Assembly: GCA_963810755.1 (NCBI GenBank)
Contig: CAWEOP010000003.1
Coordinates: forward strand, 1,116,001 to 1,180,000
Length of the DNA stretch: 64,000 bases
Source of the DNA: FEN-1219 sp963810755
Lineage (GTDB): Bacteria > Pseudomonadota > Gammaproteobacteria > Steroidobacterales > Rariloculaceae
Direction of reading: 5' to 3'
The position numbers and the translations under genes were made by a program. Below, in pieces: positions 36,358 to 45,358 of the stretch; within the stretch, counting starts at the first letter, position 1; each line of letters begins with the position of its first letter. Under the pieces are notes generated by a model that did no database searches, was not told where the DNA came from, and saw nothing but the letters and a program-made list of their open reading frames with translations.

Positions 36358-37950
36358 ATGGCCGATACTGATCAAGCTCCGCGCGCGACACCGTTGTATG
36401 CGCTCCTGCCGCCCGCGGTGAAACAGATGCTGTTGCTCGTGGGCCTCGCCGCGGCAATCGCAGCCGGCGTGGCGCTCGTGCTCTGGTCGCAGGGCGACAA
36501 CTACACGCCCGTGTACTCGGGCCTGAGTGACCGCGACATCGGCGAGATCACGGCGCAACTCGATGCCGCGAACGTTCCGTACAAGCTCGACGGCAGCGGC
36601 TTGCTCGTGCCGGAGGACCGCAAGTACGACGTGAGGATGCAGCTCGCGAGCTCGGGTCTGCCGCACGGCGCCGGCTTCGGCATCGACGAGATGCCGGATC
36701 GCGGCACGTTCGGGCAGACACCGTTCATGGAGAACGCGTTGTACGTGCGCGCCGTCGAGACGGAGCTCGCGCGCACGATCGGCAGCATGCAGCCCGTCGA
36801 GTCGGCGCGCGTGCACCTCGCGCTCCCGCCGCAATCGGTGTTCCTGCGTCAGAAGCGGGAACCGAGTGCGTCGGTGATGCTGAAGCTCTTTTCCGGCCGG
36901 CGCCTCGACGAGGGGCAAGTCCAGGCCGTGGTTCATTTGATCGCGTCGAGCGTCCCCGATCTCGTGCCGTCGCGCGTCACGGTAGTCGACCAGTCGGGCG
37001 CACTGCTCACGAGCTCCGCGACCGACAGCACGGCGAGCCTCACGAGCTCGCAGTTCGACTACCGCAAGCAGCTCGAGGAAGAGTACGCCCGGCGGATAGA
37101 GAGCCTGCTCGGATCGGCCGTCGGCATCGACCGCGTGCGCGCGAGCGTGTCGGCGGAGCTCGATTTCACGGTCACCGAGCAAACGCGCGAGAGCTTCGAC
37201 CCGGCCGTTCAAGTCGTGCGCAGCGAGCAAACGAACGAGGACTCGCGCCGCGGTGAAAGCGTGCAGGGTGTGCCGGGTGCGCTCAGCAACCAGCCGCCCG
37301 AGACCGTCGCGGCCGCCGCCGGTGCGGCGGGCGCTGCGCCGGCCCCGGAGCCGCAGAGCGTCTCACGCTCCGCGACGCGCAATTTCGAGCTGGACAAGAC
37401 CGTGAGCCACACGCGTCAAGCGGTAGGGCTGATCCAACGACTGTCGATCGGCGTACTGATCGACAACAAGCCGCCTGCCACGGGCCGCGGCGCGGCGCAG
37501 CCGCTCCCGGAGGCGGAGCTCGCGTCGTTGACGGAGCTCGTGAAAAAGGCCGTCGGCTTCGACGAGATGCGCGGCGACACGATTTCGGTCTTGAACTCCG
37601 CTTTCCAGCCGGCCGCCGCGATTCCGAACACTCCGGCGCCGAGCTTTTGGCAAACGCCGGGGTTCTGGAGCATCGCGCGTCAGCTGCTCGGGGCCGCACT
37701 CGTGCTGATCCTCGCGTGGTTCGTCCTTCGGCCGATGATGACGGTGCTCACGCGGCCGCAGCCGATCGCGGCGGCGCCCGCGGCGGTCGAGTACTCCTCG
37801 CAGATGTATCCCGCGATGGCGGGCGGCCGGCCGATGGGCCTGCCGGTGAGCTACGACGATCGAATGGCCGCGGCGCGCAGCGTCGCGGGACAGGATCCGC
37901 GCCAAGTGGCGCAAGTCGTCCGCAATTGGGTGGCTGAAGACAATGGCTGA
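36358..37950 (+). CDS. fliF: Flagellar MS-ring protein FliF
   Basis: 530 residues with an N-terminal membrane segment (about 22-44) and a C-terminal one (about 440-460). Ring-building motifs are present: NYTPVYSGLSDRDIGEITAQ, LAPP-type LHLALPPQSVFLRQ, and EYARRIESLLGSAVG. The cytoplasmic tail, which binds FliG, ends VAQVVRNWVAEDNG. It is the membrane base on which the motor and exporter assemble. It overlaps fliG by 8 bases. Confidence 0.96.
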   Translation: MADTDQAPRATPLYALLPPAVKQMLLLVGLAAAIAAGVALVLWSQGDNYTPVYSGLSDRDIGEITAQLDAANVPYKLDGSGLLVPEDRKYDVRMQLASSGLPHGAGFGIDEMPDRGTFGQTPFMENALYVRAVETELARTIGSMQPVESARVHLALPPQSVFLRQKREPSASVMLKLFSGRRLDEGQVQAVVHLIASSVPDLVPSRVTVVDQSGALLTSSATDSTASLTSSQFDYRKQLEEEYARRIESLLGSAVGIDRVRASVSAELDFTVTEQTRESFDPAVQVVRSEQTNEDSRRGESVQGVPGALSNQPPETVAAAAGAAGAAPAPEPQSVSRSATRNFELDKTVSHTRQAVGLIQRLSIGVLIDNKPPATGRGAAQPLPEAELASLTELVKKAVGFDEMRGDTISVLNSAFQPAAAIPNTPAPSFWQTPGFWSIARQLLGAALVLILAWFVLRPMMTVLTRPQPIAAAPAAVEYSSQMYPAMAGGRPMGLPVSYDDRMAAARSVAGQDPRQVAQVVRNWVAEDNG

Positions 37951-38947
37951 AGCAAGCACGGTCAAGGGCACGGAACGTGCCGCGATCCTTTTACTCACAC
38001 TCGGCGAGCAGACCGCCGCGTCGGTTCTCCGCCACATGCAGGTCGACGAGGTGCACCGGCTCGGCTCCGCGATGGCGAGCTTGAGCGACGTGCCGCGCGA
38101 CCAGGTTACGGACGTGCTAGGCGAGCTGCTCGTTGCCGTGCAGCGCAAGACGTCGATCGGCATCGGCACGGCCGACTACCTACGCAAGGTGCTCACCGAT
38201 TCGCTCGGCGAGCGCCGCGCGGGCACGTTGATCGGGCGCATCCTCAAAGGCCGCGACTCGACCGGAATCGACGCGCTGAAGTGGATGGACCCGCGCACCG
38301 TGGCGGAGGTCATCAAGAACGAGCACCCGCAGATCGTCGCGACGATTCTCGCGCACTTGCCGAGCCAGCAGGCAGCCGACGTGCTCAAGCGATTCGAGCA
38401 GAAAGAGCAGGCCGAGATCGCCGTGCGCGTCGCGCGGCTCGACGAGGTGCCCGAGACGGCTCTCCAGGAGCTCGATGCGCTCGTCGACCGCCAGACGAAG
38501 GAAGCCGTGGCGCTGAAGACCTCGCGGCTCGGCGGCGTGAGAGTCGCGGCCGACATGATCAACCTGCTCGGTGCGACCGGCCAGACGGCCGTGATCGAGG
38601 CGATTCAGGGCCAAGACAACGCGCTCGGCGAGCAGATCAAAGACGCGCTGTTCGTGTTCGAGAACCTGCTCAAGGTCGACGACCGCGGCATGCAGTCGAT
38701 CCTGCGCGAAGTGCAAGCCGACGTTCTCTCGACCGCGCTCAGAGGCGCCGACGACGAGATCAAGGACAGAGTCTTCAAGAACATGTCGAAGCGCGCCGTC
38801 GAGATCCTCAAGGACGACATGGCGACCAAGGGCCCGGTCCGTTTGAGCGACGTAGAGGCTGCGCAGAAGGAAATCCTCGGCGTAGCGCTGCGGCTCGCGG
38901 AGGAGGGCACCATCACGCTTGCGAGCAGCGGTGAGGAGTTCGTCTGA
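37943..38947 (+). CDS. fliG: Flagellar motor switch protein FliG
   Basis: 334 residues. EQTAASVLRHMQVDEVHRLG in the N-terminal FliF-binding domain, EHPQIVATILAHLPSQQAAD in the middle domain, and the torque helix region with DDEIKDRVFKNMSKRAVEIL. The charged residues that meet the stator are in this last domain. It is coupled to fliF and fliH by overlapping codons. Confidence 0.97.
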   Translation: MAEASTVKGTERAAILLLTLGEQTAASVLRHMQVDEVHRLGSAMASLSDVPRDQVTDVLGELLVAVQRKTSIGIGTADYLRKVLTDSLGERRAGTLIGRILKGRDSTGIDALKWMDPRTVAEVIKNEHPQIVATILAHLPSQQAADVLKRFEQKEQAEIAVRVARLDEVPETALQELDALVDRQTKEAVALKTSRLGGVRVAADMINLLGATGQTAVIEAIQGQDNALGEQIKDALFVFENLLKVDDRGMQSILREVQADVLSTALRGADDEIKDRVFKNMSKRAVEILKDDMATKGPVRLSDVEAAQKEILGVALRLAEEGTITLASSGEEFV

Positions 38948-39587
38948 TGCGCTCGCGAATCATCGCAAAGGATCAGGCCGGCACTCCGGATCGCTGGGAC
39001 TTCCCGGCGGTCGACGCGTCCGCCGCGGACGCGCTGCGCGGCGCGCAGAAGGGCGGGGCGCATCTGCTCACCGCGGGTCAGCTCGACGCTCTTCAGAAGC
39101 AGGTTCACGACGAGGCGCACCGGCGCGGCTTCGACGAGGGTCTCGCGGCCGGCAGGCCGAGCTCACCTCGCGAACGCTGCGGCTTGCGGCGCTCGCCGAT
39201 GCATTCGCGCACCCGTTCCAGAATCTCGAGCGTGCGGTCGAGGACGAGATCGTGAATCTCGCCGTCGAGCTCGCGAGCCATCTCGTGCGGCACGAGATCC
39301 AGCACGATCCGAAGCTGCTGCACGGCGCGATCGCCGATTGCCTCGGCGCGCTCGCGGGCAGTGTGCGCGACGTGACACTGTACTTGCACCCGGACGACGC
39401 GGCGCTCGTCCGCGGCGAGCTCGGCGCGGCGGAAGCCCGCTTCACGCTCGCCGAGGACGCGACGCTGCAGCGCGGCGATCTGCGAGTCTCGAGCACGAGC
39501 TCGCTCGTGGACGGCAGCATCGGCGCGCGCTGCGCCGAGATCATCGCTGCCGCGCGCGCGGGCGCCCGCAACGAACCCGTCCCATGA
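38947..39587 (+). pseudogene. fliH: Flagellar export protein FliH, one apparent frameshift
   Basis: The first frame encodes SRIIAKDQAGTPDRWDFPAV and then HRRGFDEGLAAGR, a normal FliH N-terminus. After base 39156 the family sequence continues one base out of register: ELTSRTLRLAALADAFAHPF, EDEIVNLAVELASHLVRHE, VTLYLHPDDAALVRGEL. Adding one base (most simply a G in the AGGCC stretch) gives an intact protein of 213 residues. FliH binds and restrains the FliI ATPase. The gene is essential for export, so a sequencing error is the simplest reading; a genuine mutation cannot be excluded. The start overlaps the fliG stop (TGATG). Confidence 0.85.
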
Positions 39588-39614
39588 ACGCGCGAACCCG
39601 CGCTCGGCTAGAGC

Positions 39615-41018
39615 ATGGCGGCTAACGCACCAGATCCCGCGCAGCGCGGAGCGAAGCTCGCGGCCCGTCTCGCCGCGCTGCGCCGCTATCCACACCGCTC
39701 GCGAGGGTTTGTCGCGCACGGCGTGCTGAGCCGGGCTGCCGGCATGACGCTCGAAGCCTCCGGCTGCGAAGCGCCCGTCGGGAGCCGCTGCGTCGTCGTC
39801 GACCACGACGGCCGCACGGCGGAGACCGAGGTCGTCGGCTTCGCAGGCGGCTCGCTTCTGCTCGTCGCCACACAAGAGCTCGACGGGGTCATGCCCGGTG
39901 CACGAGTGATTCCGAGCCGCAGAGTCTTCGAAGCGCGCGCCGGCCAGGCACTGCTCGGCCGTGTGCTGGATGGCGCCGGTGAGCCGATCGACAACCAAGG
40001 GCCGCTGCGCTGCGACGACCGGATCCGCTTGACGCCGCGCACGACGAACCCCCTCGACCGCAAGCCGATTCGCGAGCCGCTCGACGTCGGCGTGCGCTCG
40101 ATCAACGCGCTGCTCACCGTCGGGCGCGGTCAGCGCCTCGGACTGTTCGCAGGCAGCGGCGTCGGCAAGAGCGTGCTGCTCGGCATGATGACGCGTTTTA
40201 CCAACGCGGACGTGATCGTCGTGGGTCTGATCGGCGAGCGAGGCCGCGAGGTGCAGGACTTCGTCTCGCAGTACCTCACGCCGGAGACGCGCAAGCGCGC
40301 GGTGATCATCGCGAGCCCTGCGGACCGGCCGCCGCTCGTGCGGGTGCATAGCGCTTATCTCGCGACGAGCATCGCCGAATATTTTCGGGATCAAGGCAAA
40401 AACGTGCTGCTGCTCATGGATTCGCTCACGCGTGTGGCGCAGGCTCAGCGCGAGATCGCGCTCGCTGTCGGTGAACCTCCGGTGACCAAGGGCTATCCCG
40501 TGTCGACGTTCGCGAAGCTACCGCAGCTCGTAGAGCGGGCGGGCAACGGCGGACCGCGCGGCGGGTCCATCACCGCGCTCTACACGGTGCTGACCGAAGG
40601 CGACGACCCGAACGACCCGATCGCGGACGCGGCGCGCGCGGTGCTCGACGGCCATATCGTGCTGTCGCGCGATCTCGCGGAGTCCGGGCTGTATCCCGCG
40701 ATCGACATCGAGGCCTCGATCAGCCGCCTGATGCCGTTGATCACGACGCCCGAGCACCAGCAACTCATTCGGAGATTCAGGCAATTGAATGCTACGTACG
40801 CTCAGAACCGCGACTTGATCACGATCGGCGCTTACACCAAGGGCAGCGACCCGCGCGTCGACGAGGCGATTCAGCATTGGCCGGCGATCCTCAAGTTCCT
40901 GCAACAGGATTCGAACGCACAGATCTCTCTCGCGCAGAGTATCGCCGGTCTGCAAGGGCTGTTTCCTCCCGCGATGGGTTCTCCCGCGGCAGCGGTTCGG
41001 CGTGAGGGAGTGCAATGA
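39615..41018 (+). CDS. fliI: Flagellar export ATPase FliI
   Basis: 467 residues, related to the F1 beta subunit. Walker A AGSGVGKS at 179-186, Walker B VLLLMDSLTRVAQAQREIAL, and the family stretch RVLDGAGEPIDNQGPL. It energises unloading of chaperones at the export gate. It overlaps fliJ by 4 bases (ATGA). Confidence 0.97.
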   Translation: MAANAPDPAQRGAKLAARLAALRRYPHRSRGFVAHGVLSRAAGMTLEASGCEAPVGSRCVVVDHDGRTAETEVVGFAGGSLLLVATQELDGVMPGARVIPSRRVFEARAGQALLGRVLDGAGEPIDNQGPLRCDDRIRLTPRTTNPLDRKPIREPLDVGVRSINALLTVGRGQRLGLFAGSGVGKSVLLGMMTRFTNADVIVVGLIGERGREVQDFVSQYLTPETRKRAVIIASPADRPPLVRVHSAYLATSIAEYFRDQGKNVLLLMDSLTRVAQAQREIALAVGEPPVTKGYPVSTFAKLPQLVERAGNGGPRGGSITALYTVLTEGDDPNDPIADAARAVLDGHIVLSRDLAESGLYPAIDIEASISRLMPLITTPEHQQLIRRFRQLNATYAQNRDLITIGAYTKGSDPRVDEAIQHWPAILKFLQQDSNAQISLAQSIAGLQGLFPPAMGSPAAAVRREGVQ

Positions 41019-41452
41019 ACAACAAGGCCACACGGCTCGAGCCGTTAGCCGGTTACGCGGGGCTTCGCGAGGTCGAAGCTGCGCGGCGTTTGGCCCAGAG
41101 CTCCGATCTGATCAGGACGAAGGAAGCCGAGCTCGAGCAGCTGCGCAGCTACCTCGCGGAGTACCGCCAGCGCGCCGAGCTCGACTCGACGGACAGCACC
41201 CGCTGGCAAAACGCGCGCGCCTTTCTCTCGCGCTTGAGCGACGCCGTGGCGTTTCACGAGGCGGAGCTCCAGAAGGCCGTCGAACGCCACCGGCTCGAAG
41301 CGGACCGTTGGCGGGACTCTCATCAGCGCGCGCAGGCGCTCGACAAGGTGATCGAGCGCTCGCACCGCGAGCAGGTCAACGCCCTACAAAGGCGCGATCA
41401 AGCCGAGTTGGACGAGCACGCGGCACGGCATAACGCTGCTCTGCGGCGCTGA
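41015..41452 (+). CDS. fliJ: Flagellar export protein FliJ
   Basis: 145 residues, almost entirely a charged helical coiled coil (EAARRLAQSSDLIRTKEAEL, HREQVNALQRRDQAELDEHA). FliJ sits in the FliI hexamer like the gamma stalk of F1 and activates FlhA. Identified by length, coiled coil and place after fliI. It is the last gene of the fliE-fliJ block. Confidence 0.9.
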   Translation: MNNKATRLEPLAGYAGLREVEAARRLAQSSDLIRTKEAELEQLRSYLAEYRQRAELDSTDSTRWQNARAFLSRLSDAVAFHEAELQKAVERHRLEADRWRDSHQRAQALDKVIERSHREQVNALQRRDQAELDEHAARHNAALRR

Positions 41453-41547
41453 CACGCAAGCGCGCTACTCGACCAACTCGCGCGCGTATCGGCCTGCCTC
41501 ACACGCTGACGACTGTCTGCCCTTAATGGAGCCTCAACGGCTGGGCC

Positions 41548-41952
41548 TCAGCGGCTGGCGCGGTGCCCGTAGCACTCGAGAGCGAGGTCTGCGCCGTCCG
41601 CGCGACGCGAGATCCGTACGTGCGACGTCGCGTCGGGACAATCGACTTCCGCGTTGACCGAGCGCGTGTCGCCGATGCAGCTCCACTCGAGCTCGTCGCC
41701 TCTGCCGACGTCGACCGCGAACGTCGCGTTCTCTCCCGGCTTGAGCAACAGCTCCTGGTCGCGCGTTTTCCCGTTTTGCTCCTCCCTGACCTGAACCGAG
41801 CCCGTGCAGCGGCCCGTGTCGGTGTCGAGCAGCGTGACGCCAGTCGGTAAGCGCGAGTAGAGCGAGCTCTGACCGCCCGAGCTGCCCGTTGCGCACCCCG
41901 CTAGCGCGCCGAAGACCACTATCCCGATCGTCCAAATGACTGTGTTGCGCAT
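41548..41952 (-). CDS. Small lipoprotein of unknown function inside the flagellar cluster
   Basis: 134 residues. A lipoprotein signal ends GALAGC with the lipidated cysteine at 20; +2 is alanine, so outer-membrane sorting is expected. The mature part holds a beta-rich domain with four more cysteines in GRCTGS, WSCIGD, VDCPD and LECYG, which could form two disulfides. I do not recognise a family. The ATG at 41952 has a strong ribosome site (GGAGGAA). It is transcribed against the flagellar genes, between fliJ and fliK, and shares its upstream region with fliK, including a perfect CRP-type palindrome. Confidence 0.75.
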   Translation of the reverse strand: MRNTVIWTIGIVVFGALAGCATGSSGGQSSLYSRLPTGVTLLDTDTGRCTGSVQVREEQNGKTRDQELLLKPGENATFAVDVGRGDELEWSCIGDTRSVNAEVDCPDATSHVRISRRADGADLALECYGHRASR

Positions 41953-42001
41953 GACATTCCTCCGTTGTCTCGGCAAGCCGATGCAACAAGCGCGCCACGA
42001 G

Positions 42002-42017
42002 TGTGACGCGGCTCACA
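42002..42017. promoter_or_regulatory. Perfect CRP/Vfr-type palindrome between the lipoprotein gene and fliK
   Basis: TGTGACGCGGCTCACA, all ten core positions of TGTGA-N6-TCACA. Its centre is 57 bases upstream of the lipoprotein ATG and about 99 bases upstream of the predicted fliK transcription start, so the lipoprotein gene is the more likely target. Confidence 0.6.
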
Positions 42018-42082
42018 GTGCGGGTTGCCGTCAGCTCCTTCCGCGTTTTTTCTGGTTTTGCGTACCAATGTTGATAAGAGCG

Positions 42083-42098
42083 TGGCATGCCAATTGCA
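42083..42098 (+). promoter_or_regulatory. Sigma-54 promoter of fliK
   Basis: TGGCATGCCAATTGCA, a full -24/-12 match (GG-N10-GC). The predicted transcription start is near 42109, 28 bases before the fliK ATG. An 8-codon reading frame (42110-42136) begins at about +2 and its TAG directly abuts the fliK ATG. Confidence 0.8.
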
Positions 42099-42136
42099 AA
42101 AGTCCCGGCATGATCGATTCTTTGACGACGCGCTAG

Positions 42137-43534
42137 ATGGATCTCGGAACGGCGATTCCGGCGGAGCTACTGACCGCCGCCATCCCGCTAGGCCGCGGCC
42201 CGCCTGACGTTCTGCGGCCTCCGGGGCGTGACCCCGACCCGAACACCGCGCTCGCGCCGTTCGAATTGTTGCTGCAGCTCCTCGGCAATTCATTGCCGGG
42301 TGAGTTGCCAGGCGGCGAAACCTTGCCGGCGGAGGGTTGCTCCGTCCCTGCGTCCAATGAGCTCACGCCGGAGGCTGATGCGGTCGCAGCGCTTGCGGTG
42401 CTTGCGGGCTCGGCCGCCGCCGGCGGACCGGCCCCAACTTCGCCGTCGCCGATGATCGCGAGCGCGGGCGCCGTGCCGGAAGCCGGGTCGTTGCCCGTGA
42501 AGCTCGCGGACGCCATGCGGCTTGCCTTCGCCGCGGGGTCGAGCACGCCGGACGAGACCACTCCCCGTCCGCGCGCGGACTTGTCCAGCGGTGGGGCCAG
42601 TGACGCCGCTGCCGAGACTGATTTGTCGGCCGCTGTCCCGAGCCGCGTGTCCGCGACGTCCGAGCAGACCGCGCGCTTCGACCGTCCCGGCGACCTCGCG
42701 GCTCTGTCGCTGCCGGACATCGCGGCGACTGCCTCAGCGGAATCCGCGGCGCCCGAGTCGTTCGCTGCCGGCCTCCGCACCGCGACGGAACGCCGCTCGG
42801 GCGCTACGAGCGCGACCCCAGCGGAGCGTGCGCTATCTCTCGCTACGGACCTTGCGCGCGCGGCAGAGACGCAGGCGCGCGCCGACGCACCGCTGCCGCG
42901 TGCGCTCGACGGCGAAGCCCCGATCGCCGCTGCGGCAACGCCCGCCTTCCTGAAGAACGCGAGACTCGAAGAGTTGTTGCCGCTCAAGGTGGATGTGCCG
43001 ATCGCGAGTTTCGACTCGACCGCGGCGCCCGCGCCGCCCGCGTTGCACGGCCCCGGCGCCGCGCCGGCCGCTTCGGCCGCGCAGCCGAGCGCGCAACTTC
43101 CCACACAGCTCGGTGCGCCGGTCGATACGAATGCGGCTCGCTGGGAGGACGCGCTCGCGAATCGCATCCAGTTGCTCGTCGATCACAAGATCGGCGAAGC
43201 GAATATCAAGCTCAATCCGCCGGAGCTCGGCACGCTCGACGTGAAGATCTCGCTGCTCGACGACAAGACCTATGTGCAGATGACGGCGCATACGCCTGCG
43301 GCGCGCGACGAGCTGTCCCAGAGCTTGCCGCGCCTCCGCGAGCTCATGTCGGCCGGCGGGCTCGACCTTGGCGGCGCGACGGTGAGCGGCGGACGCGACG
43401 ACCGGTCCGGATACCGAGCCGCGACGCAGCCGGTCGCGCGCGTGCTGCCGATCGCGGCGGACGCGATCGAGGCTGCCGCGAGCCCGCCATACGGTCGGTT
43501 GCCGGCCGCCTCCCGAATCGACATCTTCGCCTGA
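42137..43534 (+). CDS. fliK: Flagellar hook-length control protein FliK
   Basis: 465 residues. The first 300 or so are low-complexity, alanine-, serine- and proline-rich, as in the ruler part of FliK. The conserved C-terminal domain reads WEDALANRIQLLVDHKIGEA, NIKLNPPELGTLDVKISLLD and QSLPRLRELMSAGGL. FliK measures the hook and makes FlhB switch to filament substrates. The ATG at 42137 lacks a good ribosome site. Confidence 0.93.
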   Translation: MDLGTAIPAELLTAAIPLGRGPPDVLRPPGRDPDPNTALAPFELLLQLLGNSLPGELPGGETLPAEGCSVPASNELTPEADAVAALAVLAGSAAAGGPAPTSPSPMIASAGAVPEAGSLPVKLADAMRLAFAAGSSTPDETTPRPRADLSSGGASDAAAETDLSAAVPSRVSATSEQTARFDRPGDLAALSLPDIAATASAESAAPESFAAGLRTATERRSGATSATPAERALSLATDLARAAETQARADAPLPRALDGEAPIAAAATPAFLKNARLEELLPLKVDVPIASFDSTAAPAPPALHGPGAAPAASAAQPSAQLPTQLGAPVDTNAARWEDALANRIQLLVDHKIGEANIKLNPPELGTLDVKISLLDDKTYVQMTAHTPAARDELSQSLPRLRELMSAGGLDLGGATVSGGRDDRSGYRAATQPVARVLPIAADAIEAAASPPYGRLPAASRIDIFA

Positions 43535-43660
43535 CGGGCGCGCCAGCCGCCGGCGGACCGTCGCCGCTGCGCCCGAGCGCCAAATTTCCGACGCTTTCCC
43601 GCCTCGACCGAAAAAGGTCAACTCGCTGTTCCATAAGGGATTAGCGAGCGCGCGACCCCG

Positions 43661-43676
43661 TGGCATGGAACTTGGA
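43661..43676 (+). promoter_or_regulatory. Degenerate sigma-54 element upstream of fliL
   Basis: TGGCATGGAACTTGGA has a perfect -24 half and correct spacing, but GG replaces the nearly invariant GC at -12. It lies 35 bases before the fliL ATG, in the 177-base gap after fliK. Its activity is doubtful. Confidence 0.4.
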
Positions 43677-43711
43677 ATACGCCGCTCGGAGCATTCTCCG
43701 CGGAGTACACG

Positions 43712-44353
43712 ATGGCCGGCAAAGCGCAGATCCACGACGACGAAGCAGCCGAGGGCGAAGACGCCGACGGCGATGGCAAGGGAAAAGGCAAAGGCAAGCC
43801 GAAGGTCAAGAAACCCGCCGGCCCGATGACGCTAGTGATCTTCGGCGCGATCGCGTTGTTCGTAGCGGTGCTCGGCGCGCAGGTCGCGGCGCCGATCCTC
43901 ACGAAGATGATCGCGGGGGATCCGAACGCTCCCGCGGAGGCGTCCGCCGAGGACGAGGAGCAACTCGCGCTCGCCGAAGAAGAGCCCGTAGCCGAGGAGC
44001 CGGCCTCCGGTGAGCAAGCGGAACCGCTCGAACCGGCGATCTACGTGCCGCTCGACCCGCCGTTCGTCGTGAGCTTCAGCGACGCGGCAGGCGACAACCG
44101 TTTCCTGCAGCTCACTCTCCAAGCGATGGCCCGCGACGAGCACACGATCGAGGCCGTCAAGACTCACGCGCCCGCGATTCGCAACGCGTTCCTGTTCCTG
44201 ATCTCCGGCTTCAAGGTCGAGGACCTCGCGACGCTCGAAGGCAAGGAGAAGCTCCGCGCTGCAATGCTCGTCGCCGCGAACGAGATCATGGAGAAGAACA
44301 CCGGCGAGCCCGGCATCGAAGAGCTCTACTTCACGAGCCTCGTGATTCAGTAA
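43712..44353 (+). CDS. fliL: Flagellar basal body-associated protein FliL
   Basis: 213 residues. An unusually charged N-terminal tail of about 37 residues (KGKGKGKPKVKKPAG) precedes one membrane segment (about 38-62), an acidic linker of about 35 residues, and the periplasmic domain starting YVPLDPPFVVSFSD. FliL rings the stator units and supports torque. The tail and linker are longer than in enteric FliL. It is the first gene of a run of overlapping genes to flhA. Confidence 0.93.
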   Translation: MAGKAQIHDDEAAEGEDADGDGKGKGKGKPKVKKPAGPMTLVIFGAIALFVAVLGAQVAAPILTKMIAGDPNAPAEASAEDEEQLALAEEEPVAEEPASGEQAEPLEPAIYVPLDPPFVVSFSDAAGDNRFLQLTLQAMARDEHTIEAVKTHAPAIRNAFLFLISGFKVEDLATLEGKEKLRAAMLVAANEIMEKNTGEPGIEELYFTSLVIQ

Positions 44354-45358
44354 ATGGCACAAGATCAGAATACGAGCGGCGATCCGCGCGCCGCCATCTC
44401 CAGCGCCGAAGTCGAGGCACTGCTGCAGAAGGACAAAGGCTCGGCGCCCGCCGGCGCACCGCAGCCGTACGACCTCGTCGCGCGCGACAAGATCGTGCGC
44501 GGCCGAATGCCGGTGCTCGATCGGCTCAACGAACGCTGGGTCTCGGATTTTCAGCGCAAGCTCGGCGAGCTCGTGCGCCAACCCGTCGAGGTCGCCCTCC
44601 AACAGGTTCAACTCGCGCCGTACGGCGACTGGCTCGCGAGCGTGCCGATGCCGACGAGCCTCAATCTCTGCACGGTGAAGCCGTGGACGCGGAGTGCGCT
44701 CGTCGCGGTCGAAGGGAAGCTGCTGTTCGTGCTGGTCGACAAATACTACGGCGGCGGCGGCAAGGCCCATGCGACCTCAGTCCGCGAGACGCTGACGCCC
44801 ACCGAGCAGCGGATCAACAAGATCGTCGTCGATTTGTTGACGGATCACTTTCGGCGCGCGTTCGCGCCGGTCGCGACGCTCGAGTTCGCGCACACGCAGA
44901 CGGAAACGAATCCGAACTACCTCACGATGGCGACCCCGAGCGAGACCATGGTGGTCACCCGCGTCGAGGTGACATTGAGCGAGGGCGCGGGCGGGGCGGT
45001 GACGCTCGTGCTGCCGCTGTCGTCGTTCGAGCCCGTCCGCGACAAGCTCGCCGAGGGCTTGAAGACCGTGTCCACGGAGAGCCGCCAGCGCTGGCACAAG
45101 AGCCTGCGCGCGCAGCTCGAAAACACGCAGCTCGATCTCACGAGCGTGTTCCTGGAAGCGGAGATCAGCATGCGCGAGCTGCTGCAGATGAAGCCGGGCG
45201 ACGTGCTGCCGATCGAGATGCCGAAGACGGCCATGCTGCGCGCCGGCTCGCGGCCGCTCTTGCGCGGCAAATTCGGCCGCTCGCGCGGCTACAACGCCGT
45301 GAGCGTGCTCGAAGCCGTCAAGAGCTTCGGCCCCAACATTGAGGAGTCCCTGCGATGA
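44354..45358 (+). CDS. fliM: Flagellar motor switch protein FliM
   Basis: 334 residues. ISSAEVEALLQ near the start is where CheY-P normally binds. The middle domain contains FALVDKYYGG-like FVLVDKYYGGGGKAH and LEFAHTQTETNPNYL, and the end contains PGDVLPIEMP and FGRSRGYNAVSV. It starts immediately after the fliL stop and overlaps fliN by 4 bases. The kept CheY-binding motif implies that cheY exists elsewhere. Confidence 0.96.
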   Translation: MAQDQNTSGDPRAAISSAEVEALLQKDKGSAPAGAPQPYDLVARDKIVRGRMPVLDRLNERWVSDFQRKLGELVRQPVEVALQQVQLAPYGDWLASVPMPTSLNLCTVKPWTRSALVAVEGKLLFVLVDKYYGGGGKAHATSVRETLTPTEQRINKIVVDLLTDHFRRAFAPVATLEFAHTQTETNPNYLTMATPSETMVVTRVEVTLSEGAGGAVTLVLPLSSFEPVRDKLAEGLKTVSTESRQRWHKSLRAQLENTQLDLTSVFLEAEISMRELLQMKPGDVLPIEMPKTAMLRAGSRPLLRGKFGRSRGYNAVSVLEAVKSFGPNIEESLR

